The position numbers and the translations under genes were made by a program. DNA of 64,000 nucleotides from Aurantiacibacter suaedae (GTDB lineage Bacteria; Pseudomonadota; Alphaproteobacteria; Sphingomonadales; Sphingomonadaceae), in assembly GCF_005434915.1 (NCBI RefSeq), contig NZ_SKCG01000003.1, positions 62,001 through 126,000 of the forward strand, given 5' to 3'. The notes under the pieces are model-generated. The model was not told the origin of the DNA. It worked only from the letters and a program-made list of their open reading frames with translations, and did not search any database. This document shows positions 53,711 through 63,871 of the stretch, in pieces. Each line of letters starts with the position of its first letter. Position 1 is the stretch's first letter.

Positions 53711-55414
53711 ATGACCGACATGCGCCAGAATTTCTCTGACGACGCGCAGCCACAAGGCGAGGCTGCTGATCCGCACTTTACTTCCGATCCGCTGGACGAT
53801 GCTGCCGAACTTGCTGCGCAGCCAATAGGCTGTGTGCTCGAAGTCTCGGGGGCGGGCTCGGCGATCGCGCTCGATCTTGCGCGGCTTAACGCGTGCATGA
53901 AAGATACCGATCCCTCGGTCGCGCTGTCCGGGCAGGTCGGCAGCCTGATCAAGGTGCGCACCAACGAAGGCTGGCTGCTCGGCTCGGTGCGCGATCAGCG
54001 ACATGACCGGCGCGGCGAGGGCAATGTGCTCGTCGCCCATATCGACTTCCTCGGCGAGGGGCTGGAAGAACGGCTGACCGGCAAGCTCCACGGGTTTCGC
54101 CGCGGCGTGACACGGTATCCGATCCCCGGCTCGGAGATATTTCCGGCCACATCCGATGATCTCAGGCAAATCTACGCCTCCGATGGGCGCAAATCGATCC
54201 AGGTCGGCACCGTCTATCCCACCCGCGATATTCGCGCGGGGATCTATATCGATGCGATGCTCGGCAAGCATTTCGCGCTGCTCGGCTCTACCGGCACCGG
54301 CAAATCGACCGGGGCGGCCTTGATCCTGCACCGAATCTGCCAGGCCGCGCCCCAGGGCCATATCGCGATGATCGATCCGCACGGCGAATATGCCGCCGCG
54401 TTTCGTAACACGGGCATGATCTTCGACGTTTCCAACCTGCAGATGCCCTACTGGTTGATGAACTTCGAGGAGCACTGCGAGGTGCTGCTGCGCTCCTCCG
54501 GTAACGACCTGCAGGAGGACAAGGACATCCTCGCCAAGTGCCTGCTTGCTGCGCGCTCGAAGAACCGGCTGGCGCAAAGCCTCGGCAAGATCACCGTCGA
54601 TTCGCCGATCCCCTATCTGCTGTCCGACCTCACCAACATGTTGCAGGACGAGATGGGCAAGCTCGACAAGGCGACCACCACCGCGCCCTACATGCGGATC
54701 AAGAGCAAGATCGAGGAACTGCGCGCCGATCCGCGCTATCAGTTCATGTTCTCCGGCATGTTGGTGGGCGACACCATGGCCGACTTCATCTCCAAGGTGT
54801 TCCGCCTGCCAAGTTCGGACAAGCCCGTCTCGATTATCGACGTTTCGGGCGTGCCCTCGGACATCACCCGCACCGTGGTCGCGGTGCTTAGCCGGATGGT
54901 GTTCGACTTCGCGATCTGGAGCCGGGGCGAGCGCACCACGCCGATCCTGCTCGTGTGCGAGGAAGCGCACCGCTACGTGCCGAACGAGCGCAACTCGGAC
55001 GGCAACTCGGTGGGCCGCATCCTCTCTCGCATCGCCAAGGAGGGCCGCAAATACGGCATCTCGCTCGGTCTCATCACCCAGCGTCCATCGGACCTTGCCG
55101 AGGGCGTGCTCTCGCAGTGCGGCACGATCATCTCGATGCGCCTTAACAACGAGCGCGACCAGGCTTTCGTGAAAGCCGCCATGCCCGAAGGCGCGCGCGG
55201 GTTCCTCGATTCGGTGCCGGCCTTGCGCAACCGCGAGTGCATCATCTGCGGCGAGGGCGTGTCGATCCCGATGCGCGTGAACTTCGATGCGCTGGAGGAA
55301 TCCAAGCGCCCGGCCTCCGATGATCCCAGCTTCGTCGAGCTGTGGAGCGAGGCTGGCGGCGAGGAGGAGATGGTCTTCCGGACCGTCCAGCGCTGGAGAG
55401 CGCAAGGGGGCTAA
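53711..55414 (+). CDS. HerA-like ATPase (DUF87)
   Basis: A 567-residue hexameric motor-type ATPase. It has an N-terminal HAS-like beta-barrel region (to about 160), Walker A GSTGTGKS (192-199), IAMIDPHGEYAAAF, and Walker B with catalytic Glu in PILLVCEEAHRYVPNE. A late LGLITQRPSDLAEGVLSQC sensor region follows. HerA works with nuclease NurA in DNA end resection in archaea; bacterial versions often join defence or repair genes. No NurA gene is next to it. The start at 53711 has GGAG upstream. Confidence 0.9.
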   Translation: MTDMRQNFSDDAQPQGEAADPHFTSDPLDDAAELAAQPIGCVLEVSGAGSAIALDLARLNACMKDTDPSVALSGQVGSLIKVRTNEGWLLGSVRDQRHDRRGEGNVLVAHIDFLGEGLEERLTGKLHGFRRGVTRYPIPGSEIFPATSDDLRQIYASDGRKSIQVGTVYPTRDIRAGIYIDAMLGKHFALLGSTGTGKSTGAALILHRICQAAPQGHIAMIDPHGEYAAAFRNTGMIFDVSNLQMPYWLMNFEEHCEVLLRSSGNDLQEDKDILAKCLLAARSKNRLAQSLGKITVDSPIPYLLSDLTNMLQDEMGKLDKATTTAPYMRIKSKIEELRADPRYQFMFSGMLVGDTMADFISKVFRLPSSDKPVSIIDVSGVPSDITRTVVAVLSRMVFDFAIWSRGERTTPILLVCEEAHRYVPNERNSDGNSVGRILSRIAKEGRKYGISLGLITQRPSDLAEGVLSQCGTIISMRLNNERDQAFVKAAMPEGARGFLDSVPALRNRECIICGEGVSIPMRVNFDALEESKRPASDDPSFVELWSEAGGEEEMVFRTVQRWRAQGG

Positions 55415-55417
55415 TCT

Positions 55418-56452
55418 TCAGCCGTCAGCGAGATCGCCTCGCGGCGCGGTGCGCTCGCCGAGGCGCGGCAACACGCGCCCCAGCCAGTGGGCGGCGGGTT
55501 TCTCGATAGCCCAGGTGAGCACGCTTGCCAGGGCCAGAGCGACAGCGACTGTCAGCAGCAGTGCTGCCCAGGCACCAAGCCCCGCCGCTTCCAGCTGCGC
55601 GAGGACCACATAGCCGATCATCTGGTGGATCAGGTATAAGGCATAGGAGATCGCGCCGAGCCCGGTCAGCCAAGCGGCAGCGCGCGGCAGCTGGCGGCCT
55701 GGAGCAGTGCCCCAGATCATGGCCAAAACCGCAACCGCGACGATCAAGGCTCCGGTCAATCCGTCATGCAGACCCTGCACCAGCGGCACCAGCACGAGCA
55801 CCGCCACATGCCGAGCTGAAAAGCCCTCGGTCCGGCCAAGATACAGGGCGAGCCCGGCGGCGAAAAGATGCGAATAGCTGCTGATCCCGATCATCAGATG
55901 CAGCGGATGAGGGATTGCCCAGCCGATGATCGGAAAGGCTGCGGCGCCCAGCGTCATCCACGTCGGCAGCCAGCCGATCCAGCGGTGCAGCGGGCTGGCG
56001 AACAGCGCGAACATCATGATGTAGAAGCCCAGTTCGTAGCTCAGGCTCCAATAGGCGCCGTCGATCGGCTCGATATGGGCATATTGCTCGAACATGGTGA
56101 GGTTGGCGAGCAGTTGCAGCGGTGTCGGCCCCGGCCCGAGCAATGGATTGATGGTGAGCACGAGGCTGGTCAGCAGCACCGCGGCCCAGAACACCGGGTA
56201 AAGCCGGATGAAGCGAGAGCGCGCGAAGTGGCCGGTGCCGCGCTGGGCGATGCTCATGAGGATCACGAAGCCCGAGATCATGAAGAAGAGGTGGACGCCA
56301 TAGGCGCCAGCATCGAAGGTGAAGGGCACAAGGCCCCCGGGAACGAAATTGGGAAACTGCGCCGTGTAGTGAAACAACACCACGGCGAGCGCCGCCAGGC
56401 CGCGCAGGCCGTCGAGCCGCGCAAGGCGGGCCTGCGGCGGGGGCGGGATCAA
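55418..56452 (-). CDS. Acyltransferase 3 family membrane protein
   Basis: A 344-residue polytopic membrane protein of the OafA/OatA type. It opens RLARLDGLRGLAALAVVLFHY (catalytic His) and has GVHLFFMISGFVIL and SRFIRLYPVFW. About ten helices follow. Such enzymes O-acylate surface polysaccharides. The likely start is TTG at 56452, giving a TTGA overlap with the upstream MATE gene; the longer frame to 56635 overlaps MATE and has no homology. Confidence 0.87.
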   Translation of the reverse strand: MIPPPPQARLARLDGLRGLAALAVVLFHYTAQFPNFVPGGLVPFTFDAGAYGVHLFFMISGFVILMSIAQRGTGHFARSRFIRLYPVFWAAVLLTSLVLTINPLLGPGPTPLQLLANLTMFEQYAHIEPIDGAYWSLSYELGFYIMMFALFASPLHRWIGWLPTWMTLGAAAFPIIGWAIPHPLHLMIGISSYSHLFAAGLALYLGRTEGFSARHVAVLVLVPLVQGLHDGLTGALIVAVAVLAMIWGTAPGRQLPRAAAWLTGLGAISYALYLIHQMIGYVVLAQLEAAGLGAWAALLLTVAVALALASVLTWAIEKPAAHWLGRVLPRLGERTAPRGDLADG

Positions 56453-57921
56453 AGGTCGGCGCTTATGCGGCCCGTAGGCTGGCCTTCGGCATGGACGCCT
56501 TCTGCCGCCATCTCGGGGCTCTGGGCAACCACGGCGCTGCGCCAGTTGAAGTGGTGGTAAAAGTACCAGCCCAGCAACAGACCAACCGCCGCGCCGACCG
56601 GGAAGCTGAGCCAGATCGCATCGGCTTCGAGCCAATCGTAAGTCAGCTCATAGAAACCCAGACGCACGGGGAACAGCGCTACGGCCACCACCACCAGCGG
56701 TATCCACACCGCTCCCGCCGCCCGCATCGTGGCGGTGTAAACCATGGTGACGCCGAACAGGATGAAGTTCCAGCTCGCGAGCAGCTGGATATGCCGGGCA
56801 ATCGGCACCGCGGGGCTGTCAGGCCCGAGAAACAGCACCAGCACCGGCCGGTCGAACAGCAGCAGCAGCACGGTCACCACGCCCGTGAAGCTGAAGTTGA
56901 GCCACAGCCCGGCCTTCGTCACCTGGTCGAGCCCGTCCCACTTACTTGCGCCGATATACTGCGCGGCCATCGCACTCACCGCGCCGCCGATCGCCATTGC
57001 GGGCATCTGGATGTAGTTGAACAGCTGCATCGTCGCGCCATAGGCGGCTGTGGTCAGCAGCCCCTCGCGGTTGACGAGGCCGACCACGATGATCCCCGCA
57101 CTGCTCATCACCAGCAGCTGAGCGCCCATCGGCAGGCCCTTGGTGAGGATGAAGCGCAGCTCGTCTTTCGAGGGCCAGAGGTAACGCAGCTCCTTCGCGC
57201 GCAAGCGCAACGGCAGGTCTTTGGCATAGACATAGGCGACCATCGCGATGAACGAGATCATGGCCGAGATGATCGTCGCCAATGCCGACCCGGCAATGCC
57301 GAGCTGCGGGAAGGGGCCATAGCCGGCGATCAGCAACGGGTTGAGCACCGTGTCGAGCGCGACGGTCACCCCCATGAAGATGAGCGGCGTGCTGGCATCG
57401 CCGGTGCCGCGCAGGCCCATCGAGAGGATGATCGACACCATCATAAACGGCATCGAGAGGAAGATCAGCTGCAGGTACACCAGCGCCAGCGGATAGGCCC
57501 CTTCGGGCGTCGCCAGCACCCGCAGCAGCGGCCCGGCAAAGGCGAAGCCCACCGCCGCAATCGCCAGCATCAGCATCGCGCAGAAGCCCACCGCCGAGCC
57601 GAAGCTGCGCCGCGCTCCGTCAAGGTCGCGTCCGCCATAGCGCTGGCCGATCAGTACCGTGCCCGCCATGCCGAAGCCGAAGGCTGCCGAGCTGACAAGG
57701 AACATCACGATGTTGGCATTGGCGGTGGCGGCCAGCGCCTCTTCGCCGATCAGCCGCCCGACCCAGATCGAGTTCACCGTGCCCGACAGCGATTGCAGCA
57801 CATTGGTGAGCAACGCTGGCAGACTGAACATCAGCAGCGTCTTGGGGATCGGCCCGCTGGTGAGATCACCGCGCATCCTGGCTGGTGCCTTGCTCGGCAC
57901 TTCTGTTGGCGAATCGGACAT
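56449..57921 (-). CDS. MATE family efflux transporter
   Basis: A 490-residue Na+ or H+-driven multidrug exporter with twelve helices in two halves. It begins IPKTLLMFSLPALLTNVLQSL and has WVGRLIGEEALAATANA, GTVLIGQRYGGRDLDGA and MGLRGTGDASTP, all typical of MATE proteins. It lies two bp after queE and overlaps the acyltransferase, so the three minus-strand genes probably form one transcript. The substrate is unknown. Confidence 0.95.
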   Translation of the reverse strand: MSDSPTEVPSKAPARMRGDLTSGPIPKTLLMFSLPALLTNVLQSLSGTVNSIWVGRLIGEEALAATANANIVMFLVSSAAFGFGMAGTVLIGQRYGGRDLDGARRSFGSAVGFCAMLMLAIAAVGFAFAGPLLRVLATPEGAYPLALVYLQLIFLSMPFMMVSIILSMGLRGTGDASTPLIFMGVTVALDTVLNPLLIAGYGPFPQLGIAGSALATIISAMISFIAMVAYVYAKDLPLRLRAKELRYLWPSKDELRFILTKGLPMGAQLLVMSSAGIIVVGLVNREGLLTTAAYGATMQLFNYIQMPAMAIGGAVSAMAAQYIGASKWDGLDQVTKAGLWLNFSFTGVVTVLLLLFDRPVLVLFLGPDSPAVPIARHIQLLASWNFILFGVTMVYTATMRAAGAVWIPLVVVAVALFPVRLGFYELTYDWLEADAIWLSFPVGAAVGLLLGWYFYHHFNWRSAVVAQSPEMAAEGVHAEGQPTGRISADL

Positions 57922-57923
57922 AG

Positions 57924-58658
57924 TCAAGTTCCGCGTGTATCGCCAAACAGATGAATGTGCATCCTGTCGCTCATGCGAAAACCGTGGGAAAGACAGGCCT
58001 CTACCAGCCATTTCTCGCGCTCGCGCAGCGTTTCGCTGTCGGTTCCTTCGGGCATTAGAAACACCTTATCCGGTGAAATCATATGCTTGCGAACGATCTC
58101 GTTGACTTCTGCAATATGTTCGGGCGCGCCGATCACGAACTTGAGCACCGCGCGCGCTTCGCTGGCCCAAAAGTCGAGCATTTCGGGCTTGAGTGCCAGC
58201 TCTGCCGGGTTGCCCGAGTGGGCGAGCTTGGGGCTGACGTTGAACTGGTCGACCCTCACATCGAGCCGGGCGGGCGGCTTGGCGGTGCCGTTGGTCTCGA
58301 TCTCCACCGCCATGGCGGGCAGGTGTTCGAGCATCGTGGCCAGTGCGCCGCCTTGCAGCATCGGCTCGCCGCCAGTGATGACCAGCCGTTTCTGGCCGAG
58401 CGCTGCGATCCGCGCGGCGACATCGGCTTCGTCGAGCGTGATCTGGTTGGCCTTGCGCTCGTATGTCGTGTTGCCGTGATGGGGGCGCTCGTCTTCGGCG
58501 AAGTGCCAGGTGTAGGGGGTGTCGCACCAGACACAGGCGAGGTTGCAGCGCGACAGTCGCACGAAGGCGACCGGCGCGCCCATGCTCGGGCCTTCGCCTT
58601 GGAGGGAGGCGAAGATCTCAGGCTCTCCCGGGGCCTGCGTGGCGAGCACTAGCGCCAT
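57924..58658 (-). CDS. queE: 7-carboxy-7-deazaguanine synthase
   Basis: A radical-SAM enzyme of 244 residues making the deazapurine ring of queuosine precursors. It has IFASLQGEGPSMGAPVAFVR, a CX3CX2C cluster site at Cys38, Cys42 and Cys45, and VITGGEPMLQ. The start at 58658 matches the family; a longer frame runs through the upstream repeat. It leads the queE-MATE-acyltransferase run. Other que genes are not in the window. Confidence 0.95.
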   Translation of the reverse strand: MALVLATQAPGEPEIFASLQGEGPSMGAPVAFVRLSRCNLACVWCDTPYTWHFAEDERPHHGNTTYERKANQITLDEADVAARIAALGQKRLVITGGEPMLQGGALATMLEHLPAMAVEIETNGTAKPPARLDVRVDQFNVSPKLAHSGNPAELALKPEMLDFWASEARAVLKFVIGAPEHIAEVNEIVRKHMISPDKVFLMPEGTDSETLREREKWLVEACLSHGFRMSDRMHIHLFGDTRGT

Positions 58659-58664
58659 GGGGCA

Positions 58665-58696
58665 GCCCCAAGGTGTGACAGGTGTGACAGTGTCCT
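58665..58696 (+). repeat. 32-nt dispersed repeat, copy 2 (just upstream of queE)
   Basis: Identical to the reverse complement of 10697-10728. Here it occupies bases -7 to -38 relative to the queE start, where the ribosome site and leader should be. Confidence 0.85.
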
Positions 58697-58816
58697 GAGG
58701 GGAAACTTTTTGCGCGGGTGGGGGCGCTGTTCTGCGGGTGTGTGAGGGGGGAGGGCGGTCATGGCCAGGGTCATGCCACAGGCTGAGAGGTGTAGGAAAT
58801 GTATAGCACACCACCT

Positions 58817-58932
58817 GCTCGCCCTGAGCTTGTCGAGAGACCGTTCTTCACTTCGGGCACAAGACCAAAAGATACGGACAATCCTTCGACAGGCTCAGGA
58901 TGAGCGGGGTGGGTGTTTGGCTCAGGGCGAGC
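58817..58932. repeat. Cluster of palindromic repeat units
   Basis: Contains CTGAGCTTGTCGAGAG (58824-58839) and a 26-nt unit (58883-58908) identical to the one inside rnpB. The cluster is bounded by perfect 12-bp inverted arms. It resembles the short dispersed repeats seen across sphingomonad chromosomes. Confidence 0.75.
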
Positions 58933-58960
58933 AGATGGTGTTATTGAGGCGCGAAGGCCA

Positions 58961-61699
58961 TTACCCCAACCGCGCCAAGGCCGCCGTCAGCCGCTCGATC
59001 TCGCCCGCGTGGTGAGCATGATCGGCGCGGGCCTTCTCGACCGCTTCGGGCTTGGCCTTCTCGGCAAAGGCCGGGTTCGACAAGCGCCCGTCGAGGCTCT
59101 TGAACTCCTTCTGCGAGGCCGCCAGCGCCTTTTCGAGACGCGCCTTCTCGGCATCGAGATCGACCACGCCTTCCAAGGGAATCAGGAACACGTCGTCCAT
59201 CGCCGTCACCTGCATCGCCGCGCCTGCCGGAGCCTCGGCGAACTCGACCGGGGTCAGGCGGGCAAGGCGCTCGATGGCCGCCGCGCTGCGCTCGACCACG
59301 CGCTTGGCGAGGTCGCTCGGGGCGGGGCAGAACGCGGCGAGCTTCGCTCCAGGTGCAATGCCCAGCTCGTTTTTCGCCGCGCGGGTGGCGGTGGTGAGCG
59401 CGATCACCCAGTCGATGGCGTCGGTCGCGTCCTTGCTGACGGAGGCTTGCGGTTCGGGCCACTTGGCGAGGATCAGGTCATAAGGCCGCTCACCTTGCGC
59501 ATGCCACAGCTCTTCGGTGATGAAGGGCATGAACGGGTGCAGCATCACCAGAATCTGGTCGAGCGCCCAGCCAGCCACCGCGCGAGTTTCCACCGCCGCG
59601 GGGCTGCTCTCATCGCCCGCGAAGACCGGCTTGATCAGCTCCAGATACCAGTCGCAGAAGCGGCTCCACGCGAACTGGTAAATGGTGTTGGCGGCAGCGT
59701 CGAAGCGCAGCTCGGCCATGGCCTTGTCCAGCGCCTCGACTGTCTGGGCGACTTCGCCGATAATCCACTGGTTTGCCGCCAGTTTGGCCTCCGGCGCGGC
59801 CACGCTGGCCGAAGCGCCGATGCCGTTCGACTGGCAGAACCGGGTCGCGTTCCAGAGCTTGGTGGCGAAGTTGCGATAGCCTTCGACGCGGCTTTCATCC
59901 ATCTTGATGTCGCGGCCCTGGCTTTCCATTGCCGCCATGAAGAAGCGCAGCGCGTCGGCGCCATATTTGTCGATCAGGATCAGCGGATCGACCACGTTGC
60001 CCTTCGACTTCGACATCTTCGAGCCATCCGCCGCGCGCACCAGCCCGTGGAGGTAAAGGCGCGGCCATGGGATTTGGCCGGTCATCTCGATGCCCTGCAT
60101 CATCATGCGCGCATCCCAGAAGAACAGGATGTCGAAGCCCGAGACGAGCAGGTTGTTGGGGTAGTGCTTCTTCAGCAGCTCGGTATCGTCAGGCCAGCCG
60201 AGTGTGGCGAAGGGCCACAGCGCAGAGGAGAACCATGTGTCGAGGACGTCCTCGTCGCGGGTCAGCGCCTTCTCGCCAGCCAGAGCCTGCGCCTCTTCCT
60301 CGGTCTCGGCCACGAAGACTTCGCCGTCCTCGGCATACCAGGCCGGAATCCGGTGCCCCCACCAAAGCTGGCGGCTCACACACCACGGCTGGATATTCTC
60401 CATCCAGTTAAAGAAGGTCTTTTCCCAGGTCTTGGGCACGATCTCGATCTTGCCCGACTTCACCGCCTCGATCGGCGCGCCGGCGAGCTTCTCGGCATCG
60501 ACATACCACTGGTCGGTCAGCCAGGGTTCGATCACCACGCCGCCACGGTCGCCGAACGGGGTCGCGATTACGCGCGGTTCGGCGTCGTGCTCGACCTCTT
60601 CGCCCTTCTTGGTCTTGGCGACATGCGGGATCAGCAGGCCTTCGGCCTTGAGCGCCGCCACGACCTTTTCGCGCGCGCCATCCTCGCCCCCATCATCTTT
60701 GGCACGCTTGAAGCGGTGCAGGCCGATGTACTCTCCCGGCACCAGCCCATCCGCCGTCTGGCAGACGTTGGCATCGGCATCGAGCATGTTGAGCATCTCG
60801 GCAGGCTTGATCCCGGCGCGCTTGCCCACTTCGAAGTCGTTGAAATCGTGCCCTGGCGTGATCTTCACCGCGCCCGAGCCCAGTGCCGGGTCGGCATGTT
60901 CGTCGGCGACGATGGGAACGCGCCGTCCGGTGATCGGCAGCGTGACGAACTTGCCCACCACCGATGTGTAGCGCTCGTCTTCCGGGTTCACCGCAACGGC
61001 CATATCGGCCAGCATCGTTTCGGGCCGCGTGGTAGCGACCTCGATATAGTCGCTCCCGTCATCAAGCGTCACGTCGTCCGCCAGCGGGTACTTGAAGTGC
61101 CAGAACCCGCCGTTGATGTTCTGCGTCTCGACCTCGAGGTCGGAAATCGCGGTCTTGAGCTTGGGGTCCCAGTTCACCAGACGCTTGTCGCGGTAGATCA
61201 GGCCCTTGTTATAAAGGTCCACGAAGACCTTGAGCACGGCCTTGGTGAAGTGCTCATCCATCGTGAACTGCTCGCGGCTCCAGTCCATCGAGCAACCGAG
61301 GCGGCGCAGCTGGCGGGTAATCGTGCCGCCGCTCTCGTGCTTCCACTCCCACACCTTGTCGATGAACTGTTCGCGCGAATAGTTGCTGCGCTTGTCCTGG
61401 GCGGCCTCCATCTGCCGCTCGACCACCATCTGCGTAGCGATCCCGGCGTGGTCGGTGCCCACTACCCACAGCGCATCCTTGCCTTTCATGCGCTCATACC
61501 GGATCACAATGTCCTGTAGTGTGTTATCGAGCGCATGACCGATATGCAGCGAGCCCGTGACGTTGGGCGGAGGATTGACGATGGTGAAGGCTTCCGCATC
61601 GGGCCGCTCGGGCCGGAAGGCGCCTGTTTCTTCCCAGTGGGCATACCATTTCGCCTCGATGGCGGCGGGGTCGAAAGTCTTGTCGAGTTCGCGGGTCAT
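58961..61699 (-). CDS. valS: Valyl-tRNA synthetase
   Basis: Class I aminoacyl-tRNA synthetase of 912 residues. It has [15 protein letters not shown] with HIGH at 52-55, an editing (CP1) domain in the middle, and [10 protein letters not shown] with KMSKS at 561-565. An anticodon-binding domain and a C-terminal coiled-coil arm follow. The start at 61699 ([15 protein letters not shown]) is the family standard; the frame continues upstream without homology. Confidence 0.98.
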   Translation of the reverse strand: MTRELDKTFDPAAIEAKWYAHWEETGAFRPERPDAEAFTIVNPPPNVTGSLHIGHALDNTLQDIVIRYERMKGKDALWVVGTDHAGIATQMVVERQMEAAQDKRSNYSREQFIDKVWEWKHESGGTITRQLRRLGCSMDWSREQFTMDEHFTKAVLKVFVDLYNKGLIYRDKRLVNWDPKLKTAISDLEVETQNINGGFWHFKYPLADDVTLDDGSDYIEVATTRPETMLADMAVAVNPEDERYTSVVGKFVTLPITGRRVPIVADEHADPALGSGAVKITPGHDFNDFEVGKRAGIKPAEMLNMLDADANVCQTADGLVPGEYIGLHRFKRAKDDGGEDGAREKVVAALKAEGLLIPHVAKTKKGEEVEHDAEPRVIATPFGDRGGVVIEPWLTDQWYVDAEKLAGAPIEAVKSGKIEIVPKTWEKTFFNWMENIQPWCVSRQLWWGHRIPAWYAEDGEVFVAETEEEAQALAGEKALTRDEDVLDTWFSSALWPFATLGWPDDTELLKKHYPNNLLVSGFDILFFWDARMMMQGIEMTGQIPWPRLYLHGLVRAADGSKMSKSKGNVVDPLILIDKYGADALRFFMAAMESQGRDIKMDESRVEGYRNFATKLWNATRFCQSNGIGASASVAAPEAKLAANQWIIGEVAQTVEALDKAMAELRFDAAANTIYQFAWSRFCDWYLELIKPVFAGDESSPAAVETRAVAGWALDQILVMLHPFMPFITEELWHAQGERPYDLILAKWPEPQASVSKDATDAIDWVIALTTATRAAKNELGIAPGAKLAAFCPAPSDLAKRVVERSAAAIERLARLTPVEFAEAPAGAAMQVTAMDDVFLIPLEGVVDLDAEKARLEKALAASQKEFKSLDGRLSNPAFAEKAKPEAVEKARADHAHHAGEIERLTAALARLG

Positions 61700-61850
61700 T
61701 ACATCTCTTCGCTGACGCTCAGGTTCGGTGCGCGGGCTGGCACCGCCAATCACAATATGGGTCGCCTTTGCCAGCGCCTTTTCGCAAGGGCAATGGGGAT
61801 GACATCGCGGGGCGCTTGTAAGCGCGCGCGTTTGGACGCATAGCGTGCCC

Positions 61851-62960
61851 ATGCGTGAGTGGGCGGAGTTTACGACACAAGAATCAGGGGGGCGCCTGAC
61901 CGTTGCGATCAGCGGGCCGCTGCGCGTATCCTCTATCGGCAAGCTCGATCCGCAGCTGCGCGCCATCGAAGATCCGGTGCAGACGGTCGATCTCAGCGAG
62001 GTGACCGAGGTCGACACGGTCGGTGCCTGGGTGGTGCAGCGCTTCGTGGAGGAGCACAGCGCCACGGTTGTGGGCGCCAGCGAACAGGCCGACGTGCTGA
62101 TGGAAGCGGTACGCGATGCGCAGACTACCGCCGATGTGAAGCCGCCCCGGCTGCCGTTTTTCACCCGCGTTCCCGAGTTCATGGGCGAAAAGGTCATCCA
62201 CTGGTTGCAGGGTGTCAAAGGCACGCTCAGCTTCCTGGGCGCAGTGATTGTCGCCTTTTTCGGATCGATCCGCCACCCGCGCCGCTTTCGCGGCAAGGCG
62301 CTGGTGCGGCAGATGGAGCTGGTAGGCGTATCGAGCCTGCCGATCATCGGCCTGATGAGCTTCCTAATCGGCATCGTCATCGCGCAACAGGGCGCGGTGC
62401 AGTTGCAGCAGTTCGGCGCGGAAACGCTCACGGTGAACCTGGTGGGCCGCATCACCATGCGCGAGCTGGGCGTTCTGATGACTGCGATTATGGTCGCGGG
62501 CCGTTCGGGCAGCGCCTTTGCCGCGCAGATCGGCACCATGAAGCTGACCGAGGAAGTGGATGCGATGCGCACCATCGGCGTCTCCCCGGTGGAGGCGCTG
62601 GTGCTGCCGCGCATTCTGGCCGCCGTGCTGATGATGCCGCTGCTGGGCTTCTTCTCCAGCGTGGTGGCGATCATCGGCGGCGCGGTGATCGGCGATGTCA
62701 TGCTCGACATTCCGTTTCTCACCTTCCTTGCCCGCGTTCAGGAAGTGGTGCCAATCACCGATTTCTATGTCGGCATGGTCAAGGCTCCGGTGTTCGGGCT
62801 GATCGTGGCCATATCGGGATGCCATCAGGGTATGCAGGTGAAGGGCAATGCCGAGGAAGTGGGCCTGCGGACCACCCAGGCCGTGGTGCAGGCGATCTTC
62901 ATGGTGATCGTGCTCGATGCGTTTTTTGCGGTGTTCTTCACCGAGATCGGCTGGGGATGA
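61851..62960 (+). CDS. mlaE: ABC transporter permease MlaE with N-terminal STAS domain
   Basis: Inner-membrane permease of the Mla phospholipid transport system, 369 residues. A STAS-like domain fills about 1-95 ([28 protein letters not shown]), the role played by the separate MlaB in E. coli. The permease domain has [36 protein letters not shown] and about five helices. A GTG at 61845 is an alternative start. It overlaps mlaF by four bases. Confidence 0.93.
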   Translation: MREWAEFTTQESGGRLTVAISGPLRVSSIGKLDPQLRAIEDPVQTVDLSEVTEVDTVGAWVVQRFVEEHSATVVGASEQADVLMEAVRDAQTTADVKPPRLPFFTRVPEFMGEKVIHWLQGVKGTLSFLGAVIVAFFGSIRHPRRFRGKALVRQMELVGVSSLPIIGLMSFLIGIVIAQQGAVQLQQFGAETLTVNLVGRITMRELGVLMTAIMVAGRSGSAFAAQIGTMKLTEEVDAMRTIGVSPVEALVLPRILAAVLMMPLLGFFSSVVAIIGGAVIGDVMLDIPFLTFLARVQEVVPITDFYVGMVKAPVFGLIVAISGCHQGMQVKGNAEEVGLRTTQAVVQAIFMVIVLDAFFAVFFTEIGWG

Positions 62961-63862
62961 GCGAAGAGGAAACCGCAACCCCGGCGCCTGCCGAAGCGGA
63001 AGACTTGCCCGAAACCGAGCGGTTCGAGGGCGAGTACCCGATCCATATTCGCGGCTTGCGCAATGCCTTCGGCGATCAGGTCGTCCACGATGACCTCGAT
63101 CTCGACGTGCGGCGAGGCGAGATTCTCGGCGTGGTCGGCGGCTCGGGCACCGGCAAGAGCGTGCTTATGCGGTCGATCATCGGCCTCCAGATTCCCAGCG
63201 CGGGCACGATCGAGGTGTTCGGCCACGACATCACCAGTGCCGAGCCGGACGAGGTGATCGGCGTGCGCAATCGCTGGGGCGTGCTTTTCCAAGGCGGGGC
63301 GCTGTTCTCCACCTTGACCGTGGCCGAAAACGTGCAGGTGCCGCTCAAGCAGTTCTATCCCGAGCTGAGCCAGGAGCTGCTTGACGAGATCGCGCGCTAC
63401 AAGGTCGTGTTTACGGGCCTGCCCGAGAACGCCACCAGCAAGTATCCTTCCGAGCTATCCGGCGGGATGCGCAAGCGTGCCGGGCTTGCCCGCGCTCTGG
63501 CGCTCGATCCGGAACTGTTGTTTCTGGACGAGCCGACCGCCGGGCTCGACCCGATCGGCGCGGCCAAGTTCGACGACCTCACGCGCGAGCTGACCAACCG
63601 GCTCGGTCTGACGGTGTTCCTCATCACCCACGATCTCGATACGCTTTATGCCATTTGCGACCGGGTGGCGGTGCTGGCCGATCAGAAGGTAGTGGCGGTG
63701 GGCACGATTCCCGAGTTGCTCGAAAGCGGGCACCCGTGGATCGAGGAATATTTCAAGGGTCCGCGCGCCCGCGCTGCGCAGGGCACCGCACAGGCGGCGC
63801 AGGAAGAAGGAACCGCCGAGGCGGGGAAACATTTGGACAACACGGACCCGCAGGGTTCATAG
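62957..63862 (+). CDS. mlaF: ABC transporter ATP-binding protein MlaF
   Basis: ATPase of the Mla system, 301 residues. It has Walker A GGSGTGKS, the signature ELSGGMRKRAGLARA and Walker B LLFLDEPTAGLDP. The N-terminus carries about 27 extra acidic residues and the C-terminus an Ala/Glu-rich tail. It overlaps mlaE (ATGA) and is followed 9 bp later by mlaD. Confidence 0.95.
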   Translation: MSEEETATPAPAEAEDLPETERFEGEYPIHIRGLRNAFGDQVVHDDLDLDVRRGEILGVVGGSGTGKSVLMRSIIGLQIPSAGTIEVFGHDITSAEPDEVIGVRNRWGVLFQGGALFSTLTVAENVQVPLKQFYPELSQELLDEIARYKVVFTGLPENATSKYPSELSGGMRKRAGLARALALDPELLFLDEPTAGLDPIGAAKFDDLTRELTNRLGLTVFLITHDLDTLYAICDRVAVLADQKVVAVGTIPELLESGHPWIEEYFKGPRARAAQGTAQAAQEEGTAEAGKHLDNTDPQGS

Positions 63863-63871
63863 GGGCGGGCA

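Larger units (their letters stand above)
58659..58960. other. Intergenic region rich in dispersed repeats
   Basis: 302 bp between valS and queE. It holds copy 2 of the 32-nt repeat, two members of the TTCGACAGGCTCAGG family, and 12-bp inverted arms GCTCGCCCTGAG (58817-58828) and CTCAGGGCGAGC (58921-58932). I see no gene or RNA in it. Confidence 0.6.

Noticed and set aside
53684-55405. 573-codon open frame antisense to the HerA-like gene
   Set aside because: Shadow of a real gene; composition rich in Arg/His/Asp/Gln with no motif.
58913-61519. 868-codon open frame antisense to valS
   Set aside because: It mirrors the valS codons, a usual effect of high GC third positions. Its translation is His/Arg/Gly-rich with no domain, and valS is unambiguous.
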